Shown: piece by piece, positions 8,531 through 16,324 of the stretch
How positions within the stretch are numbered: position 1 is the first letter of the stretch
Layout: the number at the start of each line of letters is the position of its first letter
Position numbers and translations under genes: made by a program
Source of the DNA: Phycisphaerales bacterium
Lineage (GTDB): Bacteria; Planctomycetota; Phycisphaerae; Phycisphaerales; SM1A02
DNA length: 57,454 nt
NCBI GenBank assembly: GCA_009691705.1
Contig: SIAR01000013.1
Coordinates: forward strand, 1 to 57,454
Direction: 5' to 3'
The notes under the pieces: generated by a model
What the model saw: the letters and a program-made list of their open reading frames with translations, nothing else
Database searches by the model: none
What the model was told of the DNA's origin: nothing

Positions 8531-9517
8531 TCACTGGCCGCACCGCATCCCACCGATCTTCTCGCAGGTGCGGCGCCCCGCCCAGATGCAAAGTGCGATG
8601 CCAACCGCGATCATCGCGAGCGACAGCAACATTGGAAGCGTCACAGATCCAACCATGAACACCCCCTCATCGACGGCACGAAACTGCTCGCTCGTCATTC
8701 GCGCGGCTCCATATGCGATGAGAAAGACTCCCGAGATGACTCCGGGCTTCCTTGGACGCATCCACACGAGTGCCATCGCGGCGAATAGGAATGGTCCGTC
8801 GGTGAATGCCTGGATGAAATTATTCGGGTAGTAGGCAGTCAAGAGTGGCTCGAGTTTGGTGAGTACATCATGTCGATGCAGCATCGCTGCTCGGTAGACG
8901 GCATCTTGGATGGGCTCGCTCGGATTCACAAGCGACTGTAATGGTTTGAGTCGCTCGCTGGCAAAGGTCGGCTCAAACACTTCGCTTGGATATCGCACCG
9001 ACCACCACGGCGCACTCGCTTGCATTGCCTCGGGAAGTGCCTTGCCCCAGAGCTCTGCGTTCACCCAGTTGGCGAGTCGACCGAGACAGAGACCGAAGGG
9101 TGCGCCAAACGCAGTGCAATCAGCAATGTGCAAGAAGGGAACGTTGATGCGCCGCGCGAAGAGCAGTGCAGCAGCGGCGCATCCGATTATTCCGCCGTGA
9201 CTCGACATTCCCCCTTTGTGAATGTCGAGCAATCCCCACCATGGAAACTCGGCATGAAACGAAATCAATATATACGGCTCATAGAAGACAACGTGCCCGA
9301 CGCGCCCTCCAATGACGACACCCGCGATGAGGTAGGTCATCAAGTCGCCTACCTGCACAACTGAGAGCGCAATTCGCCCGCGCTTGGCGAGGGCGCGCAG
9401 CAAGAGATATCCCAGTAGAAATCCCATTGCGTATGCGAGGCCATACCAGCGAATGCCAACGCCAGGTGAAATCTCAAAGGCAAACGGACTCAGGTTGTGA
9501 ACAAGGGCTGCAATCAC
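8531..9517 (-). CDS. lgt: prolipoprotein diacylglyceryl transferase
   Basis: Lgt moves diacylglycerol from phosphatidylglycerol to the lipobox Cys of prolipoproteins in the inner membrane. The sequence has several membrane helices, the GIRWYGLAYAMGF start, GGRVGHVVFYEP, the segment KGGMSSHGGIIG and the Lgt signature GRLANWVNAELWG; RYPSEV precedes the variable C-terminal part. The ORF is open to a TTG at 9559, but that would overlap trpD. The GTG at 9517 gives a typical Lgt N-terminus and 328 residues, so I use it; the start is uncertain. It is convergent with the porin gene and divergent from trpD. The many lipoproteins in the window are its expected substrates. Confidence 0.93.
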   Translation of the reverse strand: MIAALVHNLSPFAFEISPGVGIRWYGLAYAMGFLLGYLLLRALAKRGRIALSVVQVGDLMTYLIAGVVIGGRVGHVVFYEPYILISFHAEFPWWGLLDIHKGGMSSHGGIIGCAAAALLFARRINVPFLHIADCTAFGAPFGLCLGRLANWVNAELWGKALPEAMQASAPWWSVRYPSEVFEPTFASERLKPLQSLVNPSEPIQDAVYRAAMLHRHDVLTKLEPLLTAYYPNNFIQAFTDGPFLFAAMALVWMRPRKPGVISGVFLIAYGAARMTSEQFRAVDEGVFMVGSVTLPMLLSLAMIAVGIALCIWAGRRTCEKIGGMRCGQ

Positions 9518-9540
9518 ATGCGTAGCATCCCCGACTTCGC

Positions 9541-10629
9541 ATGGAAGCGCCACTACCAAACCTCAATCCGAGCGAGTTCGCTCGACCCCAGCGCCCAGGC
9601 GATCTCACTCCATTCTTAAAGTTGCTGATTAGCGGGCAGACTCTTTCGCGAGAACAAGCGCGCGCCGCATTCACTGAGATCATGACTGGAACTGCGCACC
9701 ACGCCGAGATGGGGGCCTTTCTAGCCCTGCTCGCACGTCGACTTCCAACGGTCGACGAACTCACTGGCGCAGCGTTGGTGATGCGCGACTGCGCCGACCT
9801 GCTCACGACTTCGATTGACCCTGCGAATATTCTCGACACCGCCGGCACGGGCGGCGCGCCGAAATCGTTCAATGTCAGCACACTTGCGGCAGTCATTGCT
9901 GGATCGACGGGCGTCCACGTCGCCAAGCATGGCAATCGTTCGCGCACCGGTCGCGGATCGGCGGAAGTTCTGCAAGCCCTCGGCGTGTGCATCGACGCTC
10001 CTGCCGAAGTGCAGCGGCGCTGCCTTGAAGAGGGTCACGTCGCGTTCTGTTTCGCGCCGCGGCACCATCCTGCAGCGCGTCATGCAATGCCTGTTCGACA
10101 AGCGCTTGGTTTTCCAACGCTTTTTAATTTGCTTGGCCCACTCACAAACCCCGCCCGCGCGCGCCGCCAGGCGATCGGCGTTTACGACCGCAGCTTCGTG
10201 CCGCTCATTGCCCAAGTATTGCGCGAACTGGGCGCGATTCGGGCGATTGTCTATCACGGGCTCGACGGACTCGACGAGGTCACGATCGGGGCATCCACCC
10301 TCGTCGCCGAGGTCACGCCCGATGCCCAAGGTGGATCGGTGTGTGTTTACGAAACAACTCCTGAGTTGATGGGGGTCACGCGGGTGAATCCACTTTCTGT
10401 GGCACCGGATAGTGTCGCTGAGGCTGCTGCGCTTTTCGTCGCGGTACTAGAGGGCCGTGCTCCACTCGCGGCGACTGACTTCGCCCTTGTGAATGCTGGC
10501 GCCGCACTCGTCGCCGCTGGTCGCGCATACGATTTGCGCGAAGGTGTATCTCTCGCGCGAGCAGCAATCGCTTCGGGTGCGAGTCGCGACACGCTCAACA
10601 GACTTGTCTCACTTTCAAATCAGGCCTAA
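9541..10629 (+). CDS. trpD: anthranilate phosphoribosyltransferase
   Basis: This 362-residue enzyme of tryptophan synthesis joins anthranilate and PRPP to phosphoribosyl-anthranilate in the cytoplasm. The PRPP site DTAGTGGAPKSFNVST begins near residue 99, with GTGG at 102-105. KHGNRSRTGRGSAEVL begins at 129, and FNLLGPLTNPA and VYHGLDGLDEV follow, all at family positions. The length is slightly above the usual 340 because of an N-terminal extension. No other trp gene is in the window, so the pathway is scattered. It is followed after 11 bp by a mechanosensitive channel gene with its own Shine-Dalgarno. Confidence 0.95.
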   Translation: MEAPLPNLNPSEFARPQRPGDLTPFLKLLISGQTLSREQARAAFTEIMTGTAHHAEMGAFLALLARRLPTVDELTGAALVMRDCADLLTTSIDPANILDTAGTGGAPKSFNVSTLAAVIAGSTGVHVAKHGNRSRTGRGSAEVLQALGVCIDAPAEVQRRCLEEGHVAFCFAPRHHPAARHAMPVRQALGFPTLFNLLGPLTNPARARRQAIGVYDRSFVPLIAQVLRELGAIRAIVYHGLDGLDEVTIGASTLVAEVTPDAQGGSVCVYETTPELMGVTRVNPLSVAPDSVAEAAALFVAVLEGRAPLAATDFALVNAGAALVAAGRAYDLREGVSLARAAIASGASRDTLNRLVSLSNQA

Positions 10630-10640
10630 AGGGAACGCGC

Positions 10641-11498
10641 ATGCAACTCACGCCAACAATCGAATCATCACAGCGCTTCGTTCAAGACTCAGTTGGGTGG
10701 GGGATGAGCCTCTGGAATCAGTACGCCCACCCAACTATCAGTGCGGCGATCATTGTGTTTGTTATGGTCGTTGCGGCGAAGTGGACGAAACGATTGATTT
10801 TGTCGGCGTGTGCGCGCGGCGGGCTCGACGTAACGATCGGTCACTTCTTTGTGAAACTAGTTGGATGGGGATTGGTTCTGGTCGCTGGCATTCTCGTGCT
10901 CAGTAGCTTTGGGATTGACACGGCAAGCTTTACGGTCATTCTGGGCACGGTCGGTATCGCGATCGGTCTCGCCTTCCAGAGCACACTATCGAACTTCGCG
11001 GCAGGGGTGATGCTGATGATTTTCCGTCCATACAAGATTGGTGACTCCATTGTGGTTGCTGGGCAGACTGGTGTCGTCAATGAGATCGATCTCTTCTCGA
11101 CAACACTCGACACGGTCGACCGCCGCCGCATCTTTATTCCCAACAATTCAATCTTTGGATCGGTCATCACCAACACGAGTACACACGAGACGCGCCGCGC
11201 CGATGTAAATGTGCGGGTCGACTTTCGCGCAGATATCGATACAACCCAGCGGGTGTTGCTCGCCGCTGCGCTGGCGACTCCAGGACTGACAGACGAGGCC
11301 CCTGAAGTTGGATTGCTCGAACTCGGCGCAACGGGCGTCGACTGGCAGGTGCGCGTCTGGTGCAAAGGTGTTGATTATCCCGTGGTGCGCGGCGCGTTGG
11401 TGCGGGCGGTGAAGACAGCGCTCGATGCCGCTGGTATCGCAGTCGCTGTGCAAGTTGTCGACGTGCGGGTCATGGGCAATACCTCCAGTTTGCCCTGA
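10641..11498 (+). CDS. small-conductance mechanosensitive channel (MscS family)
   Basis: This 285-residue inner-membrane channel opens under membrane tension to release solutes after hypo-osmotic shock. Three hydrophobic helices lie in the first ~130 residues. The third is the Gly/Ala-rich pore helix (GTVGIAIGLAFQSTLSNFAA). The beta domain follows with YKIGDSIVVAGQTGVVNEID and the FIPNNSIFGSVITN segment typical of MscS. The size matches E. coli MscS. A Shine-Dalgarno (AAAGGGA) precedes the ATG, unlike many genes here. It follows trpD closely on the same strand, but a functional link is not expected. Confidence 0.92.
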   Translation: MQLTPTIESSQRFVQDSVGWGMSLWNQYAHPTISAAIIVFVMVVAAKWTKRLILSACARGGLDVTIGHFFVKLVGWGLVLVAGILVLSSFGIDTASFTVILGTVGIAIGLAFQSTLSNFAAGVMLMIFRPYKIGDSIVVAGQTGVVNEIDLFSTTLDTVDRRRIFIPNNSIFGSVITNTSTHETRRADVNVRVDFRADIDTTQRVLLAAALATPGLTDEAPEVGLLELGATGVDWQVRVWCKGVDYPVVRGALVRAVKTALDAAGIAVAVQVVDVRVMGNTSSLP

Positions 11499-11550
11499 AT
11501 CGCGCAAAAAGAAAAAGTGGCATGTTTTCAAGAGTGATCTGGCGGGGTTC

Positions 11551-11562
11551 TAGCGTGCGCTC
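11551..11562 (+). promoter_or_regulatory. putative -10 hexamer for comEC
   Basis: TAGCGT at 11551-11556 lies 6 nt before the comEC ATG and no Shine-Dalgarno is present. This is the same arrangement as at several other genes in the window. Confidence 0.35.
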
Positions 11563-14352
11563 ATGCCGCGCAGGACGAGCGGTACCAAAGCAGCGCGCCA
11601 CGCCTTCTTGCCGTGGATCGCCGCCGCCATGGTCGCGGGTAGCGCATCCGCCGCACTTGCGTGGCCAGCGTTCGCTTTGGATGAACGCGACGCACTCACA
11701 GGAGTCGTCGTGTTGGTCGCCGTCGCACTCGCCGCGCATGGACTCGCGCTGGCGTGGCGGCGGTGGCGCATCGCAGCGACACTGTGTGTATTAGTCGGCG
11801 CGGGCGCGGGCGGCGCACTGCGCTGCGTGTGGTTCGACCGCTCGTGGCAATCGACGCTCGTCGCCCTCGCAATAGAGTCGCAAGCCCCGCGGCGACTCGT
11901 CTGCGTCGAGGGAGTTGTCGTTTCTGAACCGCGCGCTGATGAGTCGTGCTTCCGTGATGCGCTCTTGCTCTGCGACGCATGCGACGAAGACACACTCGCG
12001 CGATTTGTTCCTGACACTCCAAACGTTCGGTTCAACATCGCCGTCGATCTGATGGGTGATGGCGCCGGTCGCCAACAACCCGTCTCAGCCACCCTGCGCG
12101 TTGCAATTGATGGTGTTGCTTCTGGATGCATCCCAGGAGACCGCATCCGCGCCCTGGGATGGATCTCCCCTTGTTCGCTGGCTCGCAATCCTGGTGGATT
12201 CGATTCGCTCAAGTGGGGACGCTCGCGCGGCATCGCAGGAACACTAGCCGTCGCTGACCCAGCGCTAATCACCAGACTCAACCCGCCCATCCGTTCACTC
12301 ACCGCGCAACTTGCCCGCTGGCGATCGTTTGTGGATGGCACACTGCGCGATGCACTCAGCCAGCAGGGTGGTGTGGTCGCAGGTGGCGCAGACTCGCCAC
12401 CCGAGCGATTCGACGTCTCGGCGTTGATCGCAGCATCGACCACTGGCGCGGCGTGGCCGGGATTGCGCTCGGTTTCAAAGGCATTCGCCGCATGTGGTGT
12501 TCAACACCTCGTCGCAATCTCTGGATTCAACTTTGCGATTCTCGCTGCCTGCGCCATGTGGTTGGTGCGCCGCTGCTCTCTTGCTCCGCGCCTGGGAGGA
12601 CTTGTTCTAGTCGCACTCGCACTGCTCTTTGTGGCCTCGATTGAAAGCGAGGTCTCATCTGTGCGAGCTGCGCTCATGGGTGGATCTGCCGCGCTCGCAC
12701 TCTCGTTCAATCGAACGCTATCGTTGGTATCTGTGCTTGGGGGGGCTGCGATCGTGATCGTGTTGTGCGATCCACTTGCTTCATCAGAGCCTGGATTTCA
12801 ACTGAGTTTCGCGGCAATTCTTGGATTGCACTTCCTCACACCACCGATCACGCACGTTTTTCGGCGGGTGGTGCACGGCTACGGCGTCTGCGCGGCTCTC
12901 ACGCGGCTCGCGCTCGTGCCAGTCGCCGCATCAATCGCTGCGTGGATCGCAACCGCGCCGATCGTTGCCTTGCACTTTGCAACCTGTCCACTTTGGTGTG
13001 TTCCGTGCACGCTCGTACTCTCGCCGAGCTTTGCTGTGATGGTTGTCTCGTCGAATGCGATGTTGGTGCTTCAGCCTGTTGCGCCTCCCCTTGCCTCGCT
13101 GGCGCGGCTCGTTGCTACCTTGAACGCGCGGCTCATTATCACACTCGTGCGCCAGTGCGCTGAGTTGCCTGGTGCGATCAAGTCTGGTGCCGCCGTGCGC
13201 GTAGTTGCTGATCCACACCATTGGATTCTTCGCGTCGACATGATCGATGTCGGCAATGGATCGTGCTATCTCGTGCGGTCGCTTGAATCGGCGGTTGTCT
13301 TCGATTGTGGAAGTCTCGGAGCCGCTACTGTTGGATCTCGCACAGTCGTGCCGGCGTTACACGCGCTCGGCGTCACGAGCGTCGACGCCGTCATTATTTC
13401 GCATCCAAATCTCGACCACTATGGCGCGTTGCCCGAGGTTGTGCGCGCCTTTGATGTTCGCCGCGTTATCGTCACGCCGCACTTTCTTGGGTGGTCACAG
13501 CGCGCGCGATGCGCGGCGGCGTGTGCTCTCGAGGCCGCACGCGCGGCGGGTGCAACGATCGAAACAACTGTGCGCGGCGATGAGCACTCTTTCGGTGGAG
13601 CTTCTTGGCGAGTGATCCATCCTGATGGATTGGCGCAGTATGCCGACTCGAACGACGGCAGTCTCATTATTCGTGTTGATCAAGGATTTTTCTCACTGCT
13701 CTTTTCTGGCGACGCGGCGCGCGAGGCGTGTGCGACGGTGTTGCGCTCGCCCCAAGCGCACCAGTTGCGGGGAATCACGCTGTTTGAGCTTCCACACCAT
13801 GGCAGCTTTCGTCCCGAATCTGCCGCGCTCGCCCAGCGTGTCTCGAGTGAGATCGTCATGCAGTCGACGGGCGCACGCCGGATTTTGAAAGATCCTTGGA
13901 CCGATCTTCTGGGGCAATCCACGCGGCTAATCACCGCGCGCGACTCGGCGTGTGCGATCGTCTGGAACTCCGACGGATCGATTGCACTGGGTTATTGGGA
14001 TGGCACCACCTATCTCTGGACCCCAAGCGCGCTGCACATCGCCGCGCCCCTACCCGTGACTCTCTGCCACGACGAGAATTGCCCGCCGCAGGATGATTGT
14101 GTCGCCGATGGGTCCTGCGCCACTCTCCTTGATCTCGATCTCGAGCGGCCCAGCGTGAATCGCAGTGTGTATCTCCACCGTTGGATTCTTTACAGACAGT
14201 TCATGCCGCGCGAGCTCATTCTGTGCTTGGCTAATGACAATGACACAATCGCCCCACGGTCGCAGCGACGTTGGGATCTCTGCTGTCGCATTGAAGGTGG
14301 TGAACCCTTGGGGGATTTCGTAGATGAGCCGCAGCGGCCCCCGGATCTCTAG
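11563..14352 (+). CDS. comEC: ComEC/Rec2-type DNA uptake channel with metallo-beta-lactamase domain
   Basis: This 929-residue inner-membrane protein is expected to take up single-stranded DNA during natural transformation. Two N-terminal hydrophobic helices lead to a DUF4131-like region. The competence domain follows at about residues 290-560 (AACGVQHLVAISGFNFAIL is the family hallmark, then many membrane helices). A metallo-beta-lactamase domain starts near 560 with DVGNGSC, ISHPNLDHYGALP and LFSGDAAREAC, and ends near LGYWDGTTYLWTP. The last ~100 residues, Cys- and Arg-rich and unlike the family, are antisense to the 3' part of the next gene (14050-14352). They are probably a read-on after loss of an earlier stop. 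No other competence gene is in the window. Confidence 0.9.
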   Translation: MPRRTSGTKAARHAFLPWIAAAMVAGSASAALAWPAFALDERDALTGVVVLVAVALAAHGLALAWRRWRIAATLCVLVGAGAGGALRCVWFDRSWQSTLVALAIESQAPRRLVCVEGVVVSEPRADESCFRDALLLCDACDEDTLARFVPDTPNVRFNIAVDLMGDGAGRQQPVSATLRVAIDGVASGCIPGDRIRALGWISPCSLARNPGGFDSLKWGRSRGIAGTLAVADPALITRLNPPIRSLTAQLARWRSFVDGTLRDALSQQGGVVAGGADSPPERFDVSALIAASTTGAAWPGLRSVSKAFAACGVQHLVAISGFNFAILAACAMWLVRRCSLAPRLGGLVLVALALLFVASIESEVSSVRAALMGGSAALALSFNRTLSLVSVLGGAAIVIVLCDPLASSEPGFQLSFAAILGLHFLTPPITHVFRRVVHGYGVCAALTRLALVPVAASIAAWIATAPIVALHFATCPLWCVPCTLVLSPSFAVMVVSSNAMLVLQPVAPPLASLARLVATLNARLIITLVRQCAELPGAIKSGAAVRVVADPHHWILRVDMIDVGNGSCYLVRSLESAVVFDCGSLGAATVGSRTVVPALHALGVTSVDAVIISHPNLDHYGALPEVVRAFDVRRVIVTPHFLGWSQRARCAAACALEAARAAGATIETTVRGDEHSFGGASWRVIHPDGLAQYADSNDGSLIIRVDQGFFSLLFSGDAAREACATVLRSPQAHQLRGITLFELPHHGSFRPESAALAQRVSSEIVMQSTGARRILKDPWTDLLGQSTRLITARDSACAIVWNSDGSIALGYWDGTTYLWTPSALHIAAPLPVTLCHDENCPPQDDCVADGSCATLLDLDLERPSVNRSVYLHRWILYRQFMPRELILCLANDNDTIAPRSQRRWDLCCRIEGGEPLGDFVDEPQRPPDL

Positions 14353-15222
14353 GGTGGATGCAGTGAGCGGTGCGTTCTGTGATGTGATTGTCGGGCGCGG
14401 ATATTCGGCGCGCGGCAGGGATGGTGTGGTCGGCGCGAGTATTGTCGGCTGTAACTCACTCAGGGCGAGAATGCGTTTTGTGCTCGTTCGAACTGCGAGC
14501 ACTTCTTGGGGCATGAGCGCGAGTGGTGGGCGTCCGGTCACGAGTGATACCCCATCAAGAATGAATGGTGTCTCGGCGCCGCTGAGTAGCGCGTGGATCG
14601 CCGTTCCGTCGATGACTGTTCCGTCGCTGATCCACACGCGCACTGCGCCACCTGGGCGCGCAGCAGTCACCAGCGCAAGCGATGCAACTCGGTCGATTGC
14701 AAACTCCTTTTTTTCACCAGTCGCGTCGACAACCATTGGATCGCCAAACTTCTCAATAAATCCGCGCACGACGTCTCCGTTGCGCAGCACGACTTCATCC
14801 GAGTCTCCAGCGTGCGGCGCGATCTTTGTCGGCTGAAACTGAATCGACGAGATTTGGTCGGTCGGAAGGTTGATCATCCCGAGGCCCAAATGTTTCCACC
14901 GCACCGACGATCCATCTGGTGCTTCGATGAATCCGCCGAATGCTCCTGGAACGACCTGTCCATCGTTAGTAGTAAGAACTGCGAACGGTCGCTGGGTCGG
15001 GGGTGGCACGAGACTCTCGAGTGGCATCCACGCAAGAGCCGTCGAGCCGACATCATGTCCCTGTTGGTTGCGAAACACACCCTTCTCGTCGACTGTGGCT
15101 TTGACCCACTCTGCGCGTGTGCTCAACACTTCGATCATTGGGATGAAGTCGCCCATCGCAATGCTCATCGCAGTTCCCACCGCAACACCCATCCACAGAA
15201 TGCTGATGAAGATGCTCGTCAT
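14050..15222 (-). CDS. secreted or anchored protein with NPCBM-like C-terminus
   Basis: This 390-residue protein starts with a hydrophobic N-terminal segment (FISILWMGVAVGTAMSIAM) that acts as a signal or anchor. The middle has short beta-rich repeats, each pairing a DG(x)VV-type turn with an I-S-I/F strand (for example VLRNGDVVRGFIEKFGD). The last ~95 residues (PLRLIYEIPQGFTTFNATAEI, then VIVISQAQNELARHEL) resemble the NPCBM carbohydrate-binding-like domain. I do not know its function. It lies 4 bp after the prenyltransferase-repeat gene and so is the last gene of the moxR operon. Its 3' 303 bp overlap comEC in antisense. Confidence 0.7.
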   Translation of the reverse strand: MTSIFISILWMGVAVGTAMSIAMGDFIPMIEVLSTRAEWVKATVDEKGVFRNQQGHDVGSTALAWMPLESLVPPPTQRPFAVLTTNDGQVVPGAFGGFIEAPDGSSVRWKHLGLGMINLPTDQISSIQFQPTKIAPHAGDSDEVVLRNGDVVRGFIEKFGDPMVVDATGEKKEFAIDRVASLALVTAARPGGAVRVWISDGTVIDGTAIHALLSGAETPFILDGVSLVTGRPPLALMPQEVLAVRTSTKRILALSELQPTILAPTTPSLPRAEYPRPTITSQNAPLTASTLEIRGPLRLIYEIPQGFTTFNATAEIPTSLRPWGDCVIVISQAQNELARHELSVKNPTVEIHTAIHAGPLEIEIKESGAGPIGDTIILRRAILVVAESHG

Positions 15223-15226
15223 GTGC

Positions 15227-16324
15227 TCACCGCTGAAAAATCGGCAGGTAACGATTGGGCATCTGAAGAACGATCAACGCCATCGCAGTTGCGTACGAAC
15301 TTCCGGTCTGGTGATCTATCCATGAACCATCCTCGGCTTGCATCTTGATGAGATCGTTGCGCGCACTTTCCCACCACTGAGCCCACCAACCACCACCGGC
15401 GAGATACATCGCTTGGCTTGTGTAGTACTGACCGTAAAAGTAATGCGCCTGCATCTGTGGGCCGGCACCGCTCGTTGTTGCATTTGCACGCAGGTACTCG
15501 AGCCCACGCATGATCGAGTCGTCTTCATAGACACCCGCATAGAAGAGGCTTGCAACTCCTGCGGCGGTGCGTGGCCACGCACTCGTGCCTGGTTGGCGCA
15601 TATATCGAAAGCCACCATCAGTGTTCTGGCATTCGCGCACATACCGCACCGCGCGATCGATGGTGTCTTTTGGAATTCGAATTCCCGCATTGCGCGCACT
15701 GCGCAGGGCCATCACCTCGCAGATTGTGACTGAAACGTCGGCGTCATACGGCACTGGGTTGTAGCGCCATCCGCCCTCATCATTTTGACTATTCAAGATG
15801 AGATCGACGGCACGCACCAACACATCGCGCACGCGTGAATCGTTTGGATTCATCCCATATATCTCACCAAGAAAAAGTGTTGCAAATCCGTGGCCATACA
15901 TCGGACCAGTCGTGCTCTCTGCGGCGAGTAATCCACTCTCCGACTTGTTCGAGAGCACATACTCGAGCGACCGCGCGACCTGCTCTCCAAACTGTCCACG
16001 ACCCGGAAGGTTGCCGTCAGCCATGAATGCCAACCCACAAAGCGCAGAGATGCCGGCGTGTCGACCGTAGCGACCGCGACCGAACGAGCCATCATCGTTC
16101 TGGGTTGATGCGAGATAGGCAAGTCCGCGGTTGATCGCCGCTGTTAGTTCTGGAGTGATCTCATTCGCCGCCGGTTTGTTTTCAGCGCCAGTAATCTCGA
16201 GCGCTTGTGGTGGTGGTGCTTGTGGTGGTGCTTGTGGTGGTGCTTGTGGTGGTGTCTGCTGTGAAGACACCGCCACTGTGAGTGTGAGGACGGCCATCCC
16301 GCATATTTTCAACATCACACTCAT
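15227..16324 (-). CDS. prenyltransferase/squalene-oxidase-repeat protein, exported
   Basis: The 365 residues begin with a signal peptide and a PPQA repeat linker. The rest is an alpha/alpha-toroid of the prenyltransferase and squalene oxidase repeat type. QW-like motifs recur: QNDDGSFG, QNDEGGWRYNP, QNTDGGFRYM and QAEDGSWIDH, each followed by a helix with GISAL or AAGVASL type sequence. No Asp-rich catalytic motif of cyclases (DXDD) is seen, so a binding or scaffold role is more likely than terpene cyclisation. The ATG overlaps the stop of the large DUF4175-like gene (ATGA). Such proteins are common in planctomycete VWA operons; their role is not established. Confidence 0.82.
   Translation of the reverse strand: MSVMLKICGMAVLTLTVAVSSQQTPPQAPPQAPPQAPPPQALEITGAENKPAANEITPELTAAINRGLAYLASTQNDDGSFGRGRYGRHAGISALCGLAFMADGNLPGRGQFGEQVARSLEYVLSNKSESGLLAAESTTGPMYGHGFATLFLGEIYGMNPNDSRVRDVLVRAVDLILNSQNDEGGWRYNPVPYDADVSVTICEVMALRSARNAGIRIPKDTIDRAVRYVRECQNTDGGFRYMRQPGTSAWPRTAAGVASLFYAGVYEDDSIMRGLEYLRANATTSGAGPQMQAHYFYGQYYTSQAMYLAGGGWWAQWWESARNDLIKMQAEDGSWIDHQTGSSYATAMALIVLQMPNRYLPIFQR
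16203..16255 (-). repeat. in-frame 12-bp repeat encoding PPQA
   Basis: About four copies of a 12-bp unit (GCTTGTGGTGGT on the plus strand, one with an extra triplet) encode PPQA-PPQA-PPQA-PPPQA. It forms the linker after the signal peptide of the prenyltransferase-repeat protein. Copy number may vary between strains. Confidence 0.85.

Noticed and set aside
16203-16255. Possible CRISPR-like repeat
   Set aside because: It is an in-frame codon repeat (PPQA) without spacers.
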